Assembly: GCA_030684355.1 (NCBI GenBank)
Contig: JAUXTN010000170.1
Span: 1-64,000 of the forward strand
Direction: 5' to 3'
Source: Pseudomonadota bacterium
GTDB lineage: Bacteria; Myxococcota_A; UBA796; SXON01
Length of the DNA stretch: 64,000 bases
A model generated the notes under the pieces. That model was not told the origin of the DNA. It saw only the letters and a list, made by a program, of their open reading frames with translations, and made no database searches. The position numbers were made by a program, and so were the translations under genes. This document shows, in pieces, positions 50,252-57,404 of this stretch; the first letter of the stretch is position 1; each line of letters starts with the position of its first letter.

Positions 50252-50721
50252 GCGCCGCCCGAGTCCGCGCCGCCGGAGTCCGCACCGGTGTCCTCGGGGG
50301 GGACGTAGCCCTCGGGCCAGGCGTGGAGCGGGAGGATGAAGTTCGGGGCGTCGGGATCGCTGGTGCGGATGCGGAGCTCGCCGTCGGCCGGTTCGGGGGC
50401 CGCGAGATCGGCGACGACCGTGTAGCTGTAGGTCTGGGTGGGCGCGAGCTCGAGGTCCTCGATCTCCTCGGAGAAGAACACGTCCGAGACGTCGGCCACG
50501 ATGCGGATCTCGTAGATCTGCAGGTTGCCGTCGCCGATGCTCGAGATGACGAACGACTCGCTCCGCGAGTAGTCGACCTGGATGTCCGCGATGACGAGCT
50601 CTTCGCGGTCGACCGACATCTTGCCGGTGCCGGTGACGATGTCGACGTCCTTGGGGCCGTTGGTGAGCCCGGTCTGCGGCGAGCCGCAGCCGATCAGGAG
50701 CGTCAGCGCGAGAAGTTTCAT
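50248..50721 (-). CDS. Small ASH-like lipoprotein
   Basis: 157 aa. Signal MKLLALTLLIGC with GGAGG before ATG 50721. The mature part is one ASH-like Ig domain (FVISSIGDGNLQIYEI, YTVVADLAAPEPADGEL, RIRTSDPDAPNFILPL). The C-terminus is a short DTGADSGGADSGGA tail, the same acidic DTG style that other lipoproteins here carry right after the lipid. It is translationally coupled to the propeller gene, so the two proteins may work together although one is exported and the other has no visible signal. The third ASH-type lipoprotein in this 6-kb stretch. Confidence 0.8.
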   Translation of the reverse strand: MKLLALTLLIGCGSPQTGLTNGPKDVDIVTGTGKMSVDREELVIADIQVDYSRSESFVISSIGDGNLQIYEIRIVADVSDVFFSEEIEDLELAPTQTYSYTVVADLAAPEPADGELRIRTSDPDAPNFILPLHAWPEGYVPPEDTGADSGGADSGGA

Positions 50722-50765
50722 TCGGCCTCCAGCGGCGCAGTGTAGATGATCCGGGGAGCGAGCGC

Positions 50766-51248
50766 ATGTCGATGGATGGGCCCTCTGGCGGGGCCGCCCC
50801 GCCGGGAGACGCGATCCCCGCCCGCGTGCGGGTCACGATCGAGGTCCCTCGGGGCAGCTTCCTGAAGCGTGACGGCGCGCGCGTCGAGTACCTCTCGCCG
50901 GTCCCCTGCCCGTTCAACTACGGGTGCGTGCCGGATCGCCCGGCGCCCGACGGAGACCCCCTCGACGCCCTGGTGCTGGGCCCGCGCCTCGCCTTCGGCG
51001 CCGAGGTGGACGTCCCGGTGCACGCCGTGGTCCGCTTCCGGGACGACGGCGCAGTCGACGACAAGCTGGTGTGCGGGCCCGCGCCCACCCCGCGCGCGCT
51101 CGCGGCCATCGCGGCGTTCTTCCGTGTCTATGCGGTGGCCCGCCGGTGGATGAACCGCGCCCGTGGGCGTCGGGGGGACACGCGCTTTCTCGGCGTGGAG
51201 CGGCTCGACACCCGCCACGCGGACGCGCCCCCGCCCGACCACGGGTAG
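50766..51248 (+). CDS. ppa: Inorganic pyrophosphatase (family I-like)
   Basis: 160 aa. It matches soluble family I pyrophosphatases: VTIEVPRGSFLKRD, PFNYGCVPDR, the active-site motif DGDPLDALVL (Asp62, Asp64, Asp67) and DDGAVDDKLV (Asp94, Asp98/99, Lys100). It hydrolyses pyrophosphate to phosphate, pulling biosynthetic reactions forward. The sequence is divergent: the usual NYGFIP reads NYGCVP. There are two possible start codons (MSM); ATG 50766 was kept. Divergent from the lipoprotein operon, 44 bases away. Confidence 0.85.
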   Translation: MSMDGPSGGAAPPGDAIPARVRVTIEVPRGSFLKRDGARVEYLSPVPCPFNYGCVPDRPAPDGDPLDALVLGPRLAFGAEVDVPVHAVVRFRDDGAVDDKLVCGPAPTPRALAAIAAFFRVYAVARRWMNRARGRRGDTRFLGVERLDTRHADAPPPDHG

Positions 51249-51273
51249 AATCGGCCTTTCCTCCGGGTCTCGC

Positions 51274-51855
51274 ATGCGTGCGCTCGCGCTCTCCCTCGCC
51301 ATCGCCGGTTGCGCCGGAACGAGCGACGACGGCCCCGTCGGGGTCGACACCGACACCGGCGGTGTGGAGGACAGCGCGCCCCCCGTCGAGAAGGTCGACA
51401 CCGGGCTGGCCCTGGTCTACACGGAGGGCCGCGCGTCGCTGACCGCCAAGGGCTGGCTCGGCGAGGAGGCCTACGTCGCCACCTCGATCGACGGCGCCGT
51501 CGAGCATTGTCGCGTCACGAACCCCGCGGAGGGGGTGCCGTCGGCCGAGCTGTGCCCGGGATGCACCTTCGCGTTCGACATCGTGCTCGGCGCGGGGTCG
51601 CTGGCCGGCGCGGCCTGCGAGAACATGCGGGTCGGGGCCGACCTGTTCGACGGGGACCGGTGGACCTACGCGTTCGCCCCGACCTACGCCTACGGCGGCA
51701 GCGGCTACACCTACGACGACGTGCTGCTGTTCGGGTACGCCTACGACGACACGTTCGTCTGGACGCCCTGGGCCTTCGCGGAGGTCTCCGACGAGGGGGC
51801 CGAGATCGACTACGAGTCGATCTTCGCCTACACCGCCTACTACTACGAACTGTAA
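51274..51855 (+). CDS. Lipoprotein with DTG tether
   Basis: 193 aa from ATG 51274. Signal MRALALSLAIAGC, then AGTSDDGPVGVDTDTGG and a second VDTG, an acidic tether. The mature domain has four cysteines (HCRVTN, LCPGC, CENMRV) and ends in a very Tyr-rich region (TYAFAPTYAYGGSGYTY, FAYTAYYYEL). A TAGAAT hexamer lies 22 bases upstream of the ATG (51246-51251) as a possible -10. No family recognised. It is most likely attached to the outer membrane. Confidence 0.78.
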   Translation: MRALALSLAIAGCAGTSDDGPVGVDTDTGGVEDSAPPVEKVDTGLALVYTEGRASLTAKGWLGEEAYVATSIDGAVEHCRVTNPAEGVPSAELCPGCTFAFDIVLGAGSLAGAACENMRVGADLFDGDRWTYAFAPTYAYGGSGYTYDDVLLFGYAYDDTFVWTPWAFAEVSDEGAEIDYESIFAYTAYYYEL

Positions 51856-51890
51856 GCGACGCGTCCGGGACGCGGGGGGCCCCACTCCGA

Positions 51891-51896
51891 TACGCT
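51891..51896 (+). promoter_or_regulatory. -10-like hexamer, possible leaderless promoter
   Basis: TACGCT ends 7 bases before the TTG start at 51904. No -35 of good quality is visible and no ribosome site lies between. Confidence 0.3.
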
Positions 51897-51903
51897 TGCC
51901 CTC

Positions 51904-53676
51904 TTGCTCGACCGCCTCACAACGCTGCTCCGCGCGCCGGCCACGTGGATCGCGTTGGCGCTGGCCGCGCTCGTCGGCTGGGTCCACCTGCCGCTGCTGC
52001 GCGCGGGGGGCATCCTCGGCGCGCCCGGCACCGACGTGATCCGCGGCGCCTGGGGCCTCGACCACCAGGCGAGCGCGCTCCCCGGCCTGCCCTTCTGGAC
52101 CGACCGGGTCGGGTTCCCCGAGGGCGTGAAGATCATCGTCCTCCCGATGGTGTCGAGCCTCCTCGGCGCGCCGCTCCACGCGCTCTTCGGCCCCATCGCC
52201 GGCTACGACCTGTGGGTGCTCGCGCTCCTGTGGGCCTCCGGCTTCGCCGCCGCCCTCCTGGTGCGCGCCGTGAGTGGCTCGGCGGCCGCGGGGCTCCTGG
52301 CGGGCGCGGTGATCGTCGTCCAGCCGATGCTGCTGCTCGCCGTGACCGACGGCACCCCCGAGTACGTCGCCCTCTGGCCGCTCCCGACCGCGCTCCTCGC
52401 GACGTGGGCGGCCGCCCACCCCGCCCCGCGCCTCGCCGAGGGTGCGTCCGCGCCGCCCCGCTGGCTCCCCGTCGTGGCGGGCCTGCTCTGGGGCCTGGTC
52501 GCGCTCGACAGCCCGTACCACGTCGTCTTCGGGCTCCCCTTCCTGCCCGTGGTGGCGTGGGGCATGTCGCGTCGGGACCTCCTCCTGTTTGCCCTCGCCG
52601 GCGTGGTCGGTGGCGCCGTGCTCCTCGCGGCCTACTACGGCCTGCCCGTCGGCGATGTCGAGGACCAGCGCCGCGGCGGCAACGCCGTGCAGCTCTCCGT
52701 GTGGCAGCAGTGGGAGTCCGGCACCACGAACAAGCCGTGGGACTACACCCTCGCACCCGGCTTCGTCCCGCTCTACACCATGGTGGGCGCCCTCGCGCTC
52801 GCGACGCTCCGACCGCTCCGCTCGCTCCCCTGGGTCCTCGTCGCGCTGCTCTGCTTCGTGCTCGCCATCGGCCCCAACCTCGACAACGCCAACTGGCTCG
52901 CGCGGACCCACGGCGAGACCGCCGGCGCCGTGGGGCGTGCCGTCGCCGCGCTCAACGAGGCCCTGCCGGTGCCCGTCGTCCGGTTCCCTCGCCGCTGGCT
53001 CGTCCCCGGGGCGCTGGCGCTCACCGTCGCCGCGGGCATCGGGCTCTCCCGCATCCGGTGGGCCGGGGCGCAGGCCGCCATCGCGATCCCGCTCGCCGTC
53101 GCGGCGGTCCACCACACCCTCACACTGACCGGTTACCGCACCGCCCTCCCGATGTTCCCGGCGCCCACGGCGGCCTTCGCCGACTTCATCCGCGACCACG
53201 AGGCCGACGGCGCGCTCCTCGCGCTCCCCACCGTCCGCGGCGCCAGCACCATCGCGACCCGACGCGAGGACATCCCCATCTGGGCGAGCCTCGATCCCGC
53301 GATCCGCTCCGCGGACCAGCTCTGGATCCAGCTCGCCACGGGCAGGGCGACGGTCTACGTCCCCGAGGGCATGCGCACGATGGAGCGCCGCACCGCGCGG
53401 GAGCGCGAGACCGAGAAGCTCCTCCGCGACCTCGACGACCTCACCGTTCCCCACTCCCAGGGCCGCCCGATCCCCCCCTCCGCCACGCAGGAGCCGCCCC
53501 GGCGCGCGGCCGCCGCGGCGAAGCTCGTCGAGCGCGGGCTGCGCTTCGTGGCCATCGACGAGGCGCTCTACGGCGAAGAAGGCCTCGCGTACGCGCGCTT
53601 GCCGTTCGCTTCGAGGATCGTCGAGGAGCGGCGGTTCGGGGATGGAACGGGGGTGACGGTCTGGGTGGTGGAATAG
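51904..53676 (+). CDS. Polytopic membrane protein, glycosyltransferase-C-like
   Basis: 590 aa starting at TTG 51904. About ten to eleven hydrophobic spans fill residues 10-420 (WIALALAALVGWVHLPLL, LWVLALLWASGFAAALLV, LLAGAVIVVQPMLLLAV and others). The first periplasmic loop contains GTDVIRGAWGLDHQ; an acidic residue in this loop is a feature of GT-C transferases such as PMT. The last 170 residues are soluble (DFIRDHEADGALLALPTVRG, KLVERGLRFVAIDEALYGE). It fits lipid-linked sugar transferases of the GT-C fold, but no family motif is firm. Single gene, followed by a short hairpin. Confidence 0.75.
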   Translation: MLDRLTTLLRAPATWIALALAALVGWVHLPLLRAGGILGAPGTDVIRGAWGLDHQASALPGLPFWTDRVGFPEGVKIIVLPMVSSLLGAPLHALFGPIAGYDLWVLALLWASGFAAALLVRAVSGSAAAGLLAGAVIVVQPMLLLAVTDGTPEYVALWPLPTALLATWAAAHPAPRLAEGASAPPRWLPVVAGLLWGLVALDSPYHVVFGLPFLPVVAWGMSRRDLLLFALAGVVGGAVLLAAYYGLPVGDVEDQRRGGNAVQLSVWQQWESGTTNKPWDYTLAPGFVPLYTMVGALALATLRPLRSLPWVLVALLCFVLAIGPNLDNANWLARTHGETAGAVGRAVAALNEALPVPVVRFPRRWLVPGALALTVAAGIGLSRIRWAGAQAAIAIPLAVAAVHHTLTLTGYRTALPMFPAPTAAFADFIRDHEADGALLALPTVRGASTIATRREDIPIWASLDPAIRSADQLWIQLATGRATVYVPEGMRTMERRTARERETEKLLRDLDDLTVPHSQGRPIPPSATQEPPRRAAAAAKLVERGLRFVAIDEALYGEEGLAYARLPFASRIVEERRFGDGTGVTVWVVE

Positions 53677-53683
53677 GCAACCT

Positions 53684-53704
53684 GCCCGCATCGAGCTTGC
53701 GGGC
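53684..53704 (+). terminator. Hairpin after the GT-C-like gene
   Basis: GCCCGC-(9 bases)-GCGGGC, 6-bp perfect stem, starting 8 bases after the stop at 53676. No T-run follows. Confidence 0.35.
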
Positions 53705-53773
53705 CCGATGCCGTCGACCGCCGCCGCCGAGAGCGAGACCGTGCCGAGGCGGACCACGGCACGGGGCAGAAGG

Positions 53774-54067
53774 CTACTTCACCTTCGGCGCGTCGAAATT
53801 CCGCCGGTTCATCCACTCCTGGAAGCCGTCCCCCATCCCGGTCCCGGCCCAGTTCTTCGAGATCCGCGCCACGAACATCCGGTCCTTCCCGGTGTCGAGG
53901 TGGGGCTTCAAGAGGTCGCGGATCTGGGCGGCGCTGAAGCGGCTCTCGACGATCCACTGGCCGCGGACGCGGTTGGACCAGTTGCCGAGGGCCTTCACGG
54001 CGCGCTCGAGGTCGCCGTACTGGTCGGCGGGGCGGCCGTTGAGCTCGAGAAGGACGAGGAACATCAT
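53774..54067 (-). CDS. Cas2-like/SinR-family small protein
   Basis: 97 aa. MMFLVLLELNGRPADQY, then DLERAVKALGNWSNRVRGQWIVES, SAAQIRDLLKPHLDTGKDRMFVARI and WAGTGMG follow the beta-alpha-beta-beta-alpha-beta pattern of a ferredoxin-like fold. The order and residues resemble small proteins often labelled SinR or Cas2 family (for example LxSxxWIIxT, IRDxLxxxxD). There is no CRISPR array or cas1 here, so it is not adaptation machinery; such solitary forms may be nuclease or toxin-like. Start ATG 54067 (a second ATG is next to it). Divergent from murJ. Confidence 0.7.
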   Translation of the reverse strand: MMFLVLLELNGRPADQYGDLERAVKALGNWSNRVRGQWIVESRFSAAQIRDLLKPHLDTGKDRMFVARISKNWAGTGMGDGFQEWMNRRNFDAPKVK

Positions 54068-54153
54068 GGCGTACGATCTCCGGGGCGCCCTTTATGGGGT
54101 GCCGCGCGTGCGCACAACCACGCGGGCGTCGGCCCTGGGATACGCCGCCCGGC

Positions 54154-55704
54154 GTGACCCGCAAGATCGCCGTCGCCGGCGCCATCTGGACCGTCGCCCT
54201 GCTCGCGTCGCGCCTCATGGGCCTCGTGCGTGACGCCGCGATCGGCAGCGTCATGGGCGTGGGCGCCGACGCCGACGCGTACGCCGCCGCGTTCCGCGTC
54301 CCGGACATGTTGTCCAACGTCGTCTCCGGCGGTGCGCTCTCCATCGTGTTCATCCCGATGTTCACGAGCTTCCTGGCGAGGGGAGAAGACGACCGCGCGT
54401 GGCAGGCGTTCAGCCGGGTGGCGAACTTCATCGTCGTCATCACCTCCGTGCTCACGCCGATCATCTGGTGGTTCACGCCGGAGCTGGTCGGATATTTCGT
54501 GCCCGGCTTCGACGCCGAGCGCACCGCGCTGGTCGTGCACCTCTCCCGCATCATGCTGCCCGCGCAGGTCTTCCACCTCCTCTCCGGGCTGCTCTCCGCC
54601 GCGCTCCTCGCCAGGGACAAGCACACGATTCCCGCCATCGCGCCCCTCGTCTACAACGGCGCCATCATCGCGGGCGGCCTGCTCATGGGCAGCGCCGAGG
54701 GCTTCGCGTGGGGCGTGCTCGTCGGCGCAGTCCTCGGCCCCTTCCTGCTCCCCCTCGTCGCCGCGGTGCAATCGGGGCTGCGCTGGCGGCTCACGTTCTC
54801 GCTCCGCGACGCCGACTTCCGCACCTACCTCGCGCGCGCCCTGCCGATCATGCTCGCGTTCAGCATCGTCGGCTTCGACGACTACGCCTGGACCTGGTTC
54901 GGGTCCGGCCTCCCCGAGGGCTCCGTCTCCACACTCCAGTACGCCAAGCGCCTCGCGATGGTGCCGATCGGGGTGTTCGGGGCGGCCGCCGGCTACGCGG
55001 CCTACCCGACGCTCGCGCGCCTCTGCGCCGAGGGGAACACCGCCGAGGCGTGGCGGACGATCCTCCGCGCCACCCGGCTGACGTTGTTCCTCGCGTTCGG
55101 CTCGCAGGTCGTGCTGACCGTCGCGGGCCCCGACGTGGGCGCCGCGGTGTTCGGCACCGCTCGGATCTCGCCCGAGCAGCAGATTGCGCTCGGTGCCTGC
55201 CTTGGATGCTTCTCCATCGGCCTCGGCGCCTGGAGCGCGCAGACCTTGCTCTCCCGCGGCTTCTACGCCCGCGCCAAGACGTGGCTCCCGACATGGCTGG
55301 GCGTCGCGGTGCTCGTCGCGGCGCTGCCATTCTACTGGCTCGGCGCCCAACTTTGGGGCGCCCCCGGCCTCGCCGTCGCCTCGAGCAGCGCCATCACCGT
55401 CTACGCCGTGATCCTGGCGACGCTCCTGAAGCGCGAGATCGGCAGCGGCCCCGGCCTCGGCGACTTCCTCCTGCGCGTCCTCCCCGCCGTGGGCGTCGGA
55501 ATCGTGGTCGGGCTCGCGCTCCGCCCGTCGCTCGGCGCCCCCGAATGGACCCGGGTCGACGCCCTGTTCCGCGTGATTGTCCTCGGCGGGGTCGGCGGCA
55601 CCGCGTTCCTCGCCGCGGCGTGGGGCTTCGGCGTCGCCGAGGTCCGCGAGATAGGAGCGATGGTCCGGCAGAGGCTCACCTCCCGGAAGGGGCTCGGGCG
55701 ATGA
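54154..55704 (+). CDS. murJ: Lipid II flippase MurJ (MviN)
   Basis: 516 aa from GTG 54154; the frame is open to 54094 but the MurJ-like sequence begins here (VTRKIAVAGAIWTVALLASRLMGLVRD). The signature LMGLVRDAAIGSVMGVGADADAYAAAFRVPDM at the N-terminus, and about fourteen membrane spans through the protein, match MurJ/MviN. It flips lipid II across the inner membrane for peptidoglycan synthesis. A TACGCC hexamer ends 7 bases before the start, so it may be leaderless. It overlaps fabL by 4 bases and the two are co-translated. Confidence 0.93.
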   Translation: MTRKIAVAGAIWTVALLASRLMGLVRDAAIGSVMGVGADADAYAAAFRVPDMLSNVVSGGALSIVFIPMFTSFLARGEDDRAWQAFSRVANFIVVITSVLTPIIWWFTPELVGYFVPGFDAERTALVVHLSRIMLPAQVFHLLSGLLSAALLARDKHTIPAIAPLVYNGAIIAGGLLMGSAEGFAWGVLVGAVLGPFLLPLVAAVQSGLRWRLTFSLRDADFRTYLARALPIMLAFSIVGFDDYAWTWFGSGLPEGSVSTLQYAKRLAMVPIGVFGAAAGYAAYPTLARLCAEGNTAEAWRTILRATRLTLFLAFGSQVVLTVAGPDVGAAVFGTARISPEQQIALGACLGCFSIGLGAWSAQTLLSRGFYARAKTWLPTWLGVAVLVAALPFYWLGAQLWGAPGLAVASSSAITVYAVILATLLKREIGSGPGLGDFLLRVLPAVGVGIVVGLALRPSLGAPEWTRVDALFRVIVLGGVGGTAFLAAAWGFGVAEVREIGAMVRQRLTSRKGLGR

Positions 55705-56411
55705 ACATCCTGATCACGGGCGGATCGCGCGGCATCGGCGCGGCCATCGCGCGCACGCTCGCCATGCCGGGCAACCGCGTGGTGCTCAACTACCTCCAGA
55801 ACGAGGCTGCCGCGGCGGCCGTCGCGGCCGAGGTCGTCGAGCGCGGCGGCGAGGCCCTCATCGTGCAGGGGGACGTGCGGAGCGAGCCCGATCTGAAGCG
55901 CCTCGCCGAGGCCGCGGGCCCGGTCGACGCCCTGATCCACAACGCCGCCGTCGGCGTGATGAAGCCGTGGGACAAGATCCGCACCTCGCAGTGGGATCTC
56001 ACGCTCGAGAGCTCGCTCCGGCCGTTCTGGCTGCTCACGAAGCTCGCGACCCTGAACGACGGCGCGAGCGTCATCGGGATCTCCAGCCTCGGCAGCCGGC
56101 AGTACACGCCCGGTTACGCCGCGATCGGCACGTCGAAGGCCGGCATGGAAGCCCTGACGCGCCAGCTCGCGGTCGAGCTTGCGCCGCGCGTGCGCGTGAA
56201 CACGGTCTGTGGTGGGCTCGTGAGGACCGACGCGCTGCGCTATTTCCCGGAGGGCGAGCAGATGCTGGCCTTCGCCGCGGCGCACACTCCGCTTGGCCGC
56301 GTCGGCGAGCCCGACGACATCGCGCGCGTGGTGTCGCTCCTGCTCGACCCGCGCGCGGCGTGGATCACCGGCCAGGTGATCGTCGCGGACGGCGGCCTCT
56401 CGCTCCTGTAG
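55701..56411 (+). CDS. fabL: FabL-like enoyl-[ACP] reductase (short-chain dehydrogenase)
   Basis: 236 aa from ATG 55701, overlapping murJ by 4 bases. Short-chain dehydrogenase with NADPH motif TGGSRGIG (6-13) and NAAVGV. The catalytic part reads SSLGSRQYTPGYAAIGTSKA, giving Tyr139-x6-Lys146. That x6 spacing, the SSLGS opening and the GG..DTDALR-like region (CGGLVRTDALRYFPEGE) are the marks of FabL (enoyl-ACP reductase III of Bacillus) rather than FabG, which uses Tyr-x3-Lys. It would reduce enoyl-ACP in the last step of fatty acid elongation. Other SDR roles cannot be excluded. Confidence 0.78.
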   Translation: MNILITGGSRGIGAAIARTLAMPGNRVVLNYLQNEAAAAAVAAEVVERGGEALIVQGDVRSEPDLKRLAEAAGPVDALIHNAAVGVMKPWDKIRTSQWDLTLESSLRPFWLLTKLATLNDGASVIGISSLGSRQYTPGYAAIGTSKAGMEALTRQLAVELAPRVRVNTVCGGLVRTDALRYFPEGEQMLAFAAAHTPLGRVGEPDDIARVVSLLLDPRAAWITGQVIVADGGLSLL

Positions 56412-56427
56412 CCCCCGGATGTAGCCC

Positions 56428-56961
56428 ATGGCCCAAGACAGTTTCCGCTGGGAGATCGACCCCGAGGCGATCGACGAGTCCATCAAGCAGCTCCGCGAGC
56501 GGCTGAAGAAGCTGTTCGACCAGGGGCGCTACACGAAGGTGCGGTTCTCGTACAAGGGCAAGCCGCTCCTCCCGGACGTGCCGCTCGCCGCGATCGTCGC
56601 CGCGGAGGGGCTCAGCCTCGCGCTCGCCGGGCCGCTGCGCTTCCTGCTCGTCAACCTGGGGATGCGCTCCTTCATCGAGGTCGAGTTCATCCACGAGGCG
56701 ACCGAGCGCGTGCGCGAGGGCCAGGACCTCTTCGCGGCGGGCGAGGTCGACGGCGCGGAGGCGAAGTACCGCGAGGCCCTCACCATGAAGCCCGACGACA
56801 CCGCGGCGCTCTACCACCTCGGCATCCTCCTCCGGGTCACCGGCCGGCGGGAGGAGGCGATGGAGGTCCTCGGCCGGGCCGCGAAGGACGCCGACCACCC
56901 GGACGCCGCCAAGGCCGGCGAGGCGCTGGAGCGCATGAAGCGGGGCGGCAAGACGCTCTAG
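56428..56961 (+). CDS. TPR-containing protein of unknown function
   Basis: 177 aa, starting 16 bases after fabL, so in the same operon. Residues 1-80 are a small domain with a basic, amphipathic start (IKQLRERLKKLFDQGRYTKVRFSY) and a hydrophobic stretch (LAAIVAAEGLSLALAGPLRFLLV) that may touch the membrane. Residues 90-165 hold two TPR-like repeats (GQDLFAAGEVDGAEAKYREALTMKPDD, ALYHLGILLRVTGRREEAMEVL). TPR domains bind other proteins; the partner is unknown, perhaps in cell-wall or lipid synthesis given its neighbours. Confidence 0.78.
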   Translation: MAQDSFRWEIDPEAIDESIKQLRERLKKLFDQGRYTKVRFSYKGKPLLPDVPLAAIVAAEGLSLALAGPLRFLLVNLGMRSFIEVEFIHEATERVREGQDLFAAGEVDGAEAKYREALTMKPDDTAALYHLGILLRVTGRREEAMEVLGRAAKDADHPDAAKAGEALERMKRGGKTL

Positions 56962-57404
56962 TGCCGCTGCCCCGAAGTCTCTCGCCAGGGCGCGAAAGAC
57001 TTCGAGGGGACGCGTTGCGCCCGGCCGCTGGCGCGGCCCAGCGGCTTTCTGGAGGGGGAGGCGGACCTCCCCCTTGCGCCTTCGGCGCCCTCTCACGCCA
57101 GCCCCTTGCGGGCTGGCTCCGAGGGCGGGGTCCGGTCGCTCGGCGCCTTGCCGGCGCCGTGGCTCGCAGTGCTCGCCAACGCTCCCTCCCCGACGGCTTC
57201 GCCGTCCCCCCTCCCCGGCCGCTCCGCGTCCGACGTGTCCGTGCGCGGGCTCTCGAGAGGTGACGAGGAACTTGGGGGCACGGACACTACGCGCGGCCCT
57301 CCCGCCGCCCCCTCGGTAGCCCCCGCGACGTGACCGGGGCGTTGACCAGATGCGACACGGAACAACGGAGCCCGTGCGTATGTTGAAGGCCCATCCGGGC
57401 CCGC
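56962..57404. other. 443-base gap with an array of hairpins
   Basis: The frame open across it has no protein character. Hairpins occupy 57054-57206 and are described separately. Between 57207 and 57404 there is only a short GGCCC-atcc-GGGCC stem at 57388-57401, three bases before the ATG of the metallophosphoesterase, which could hinder its translation. Confidence 0.6.
57054..57206. repeat. Array of five short hairpins
   Basis: Five perfect stems in a row: GGGGGAG/CTCCCCC (57054-57073), GCGCC/GGCGC (57076-57088), GCCAGCCC/GGGCTGGC (57097-57117), CGGCGCC/GGCGCCG (57141-57159) and GACGGC/GCCGTC (57192-57206). Loops are 3 to 6 bases. The first starts 93 bases after the TPR gene. It may be a terminator/attenuator cluster, a structured RNA, or a decayed REP cluster. 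Confidence 0.6.

Noticed and set aside
53774-54067. Cas2 of a CRISPR system
   Set aside because: No cas1, no array and no other cas gene in the window; the protein is better called a solitary Cas2-like/SinR-type protein.
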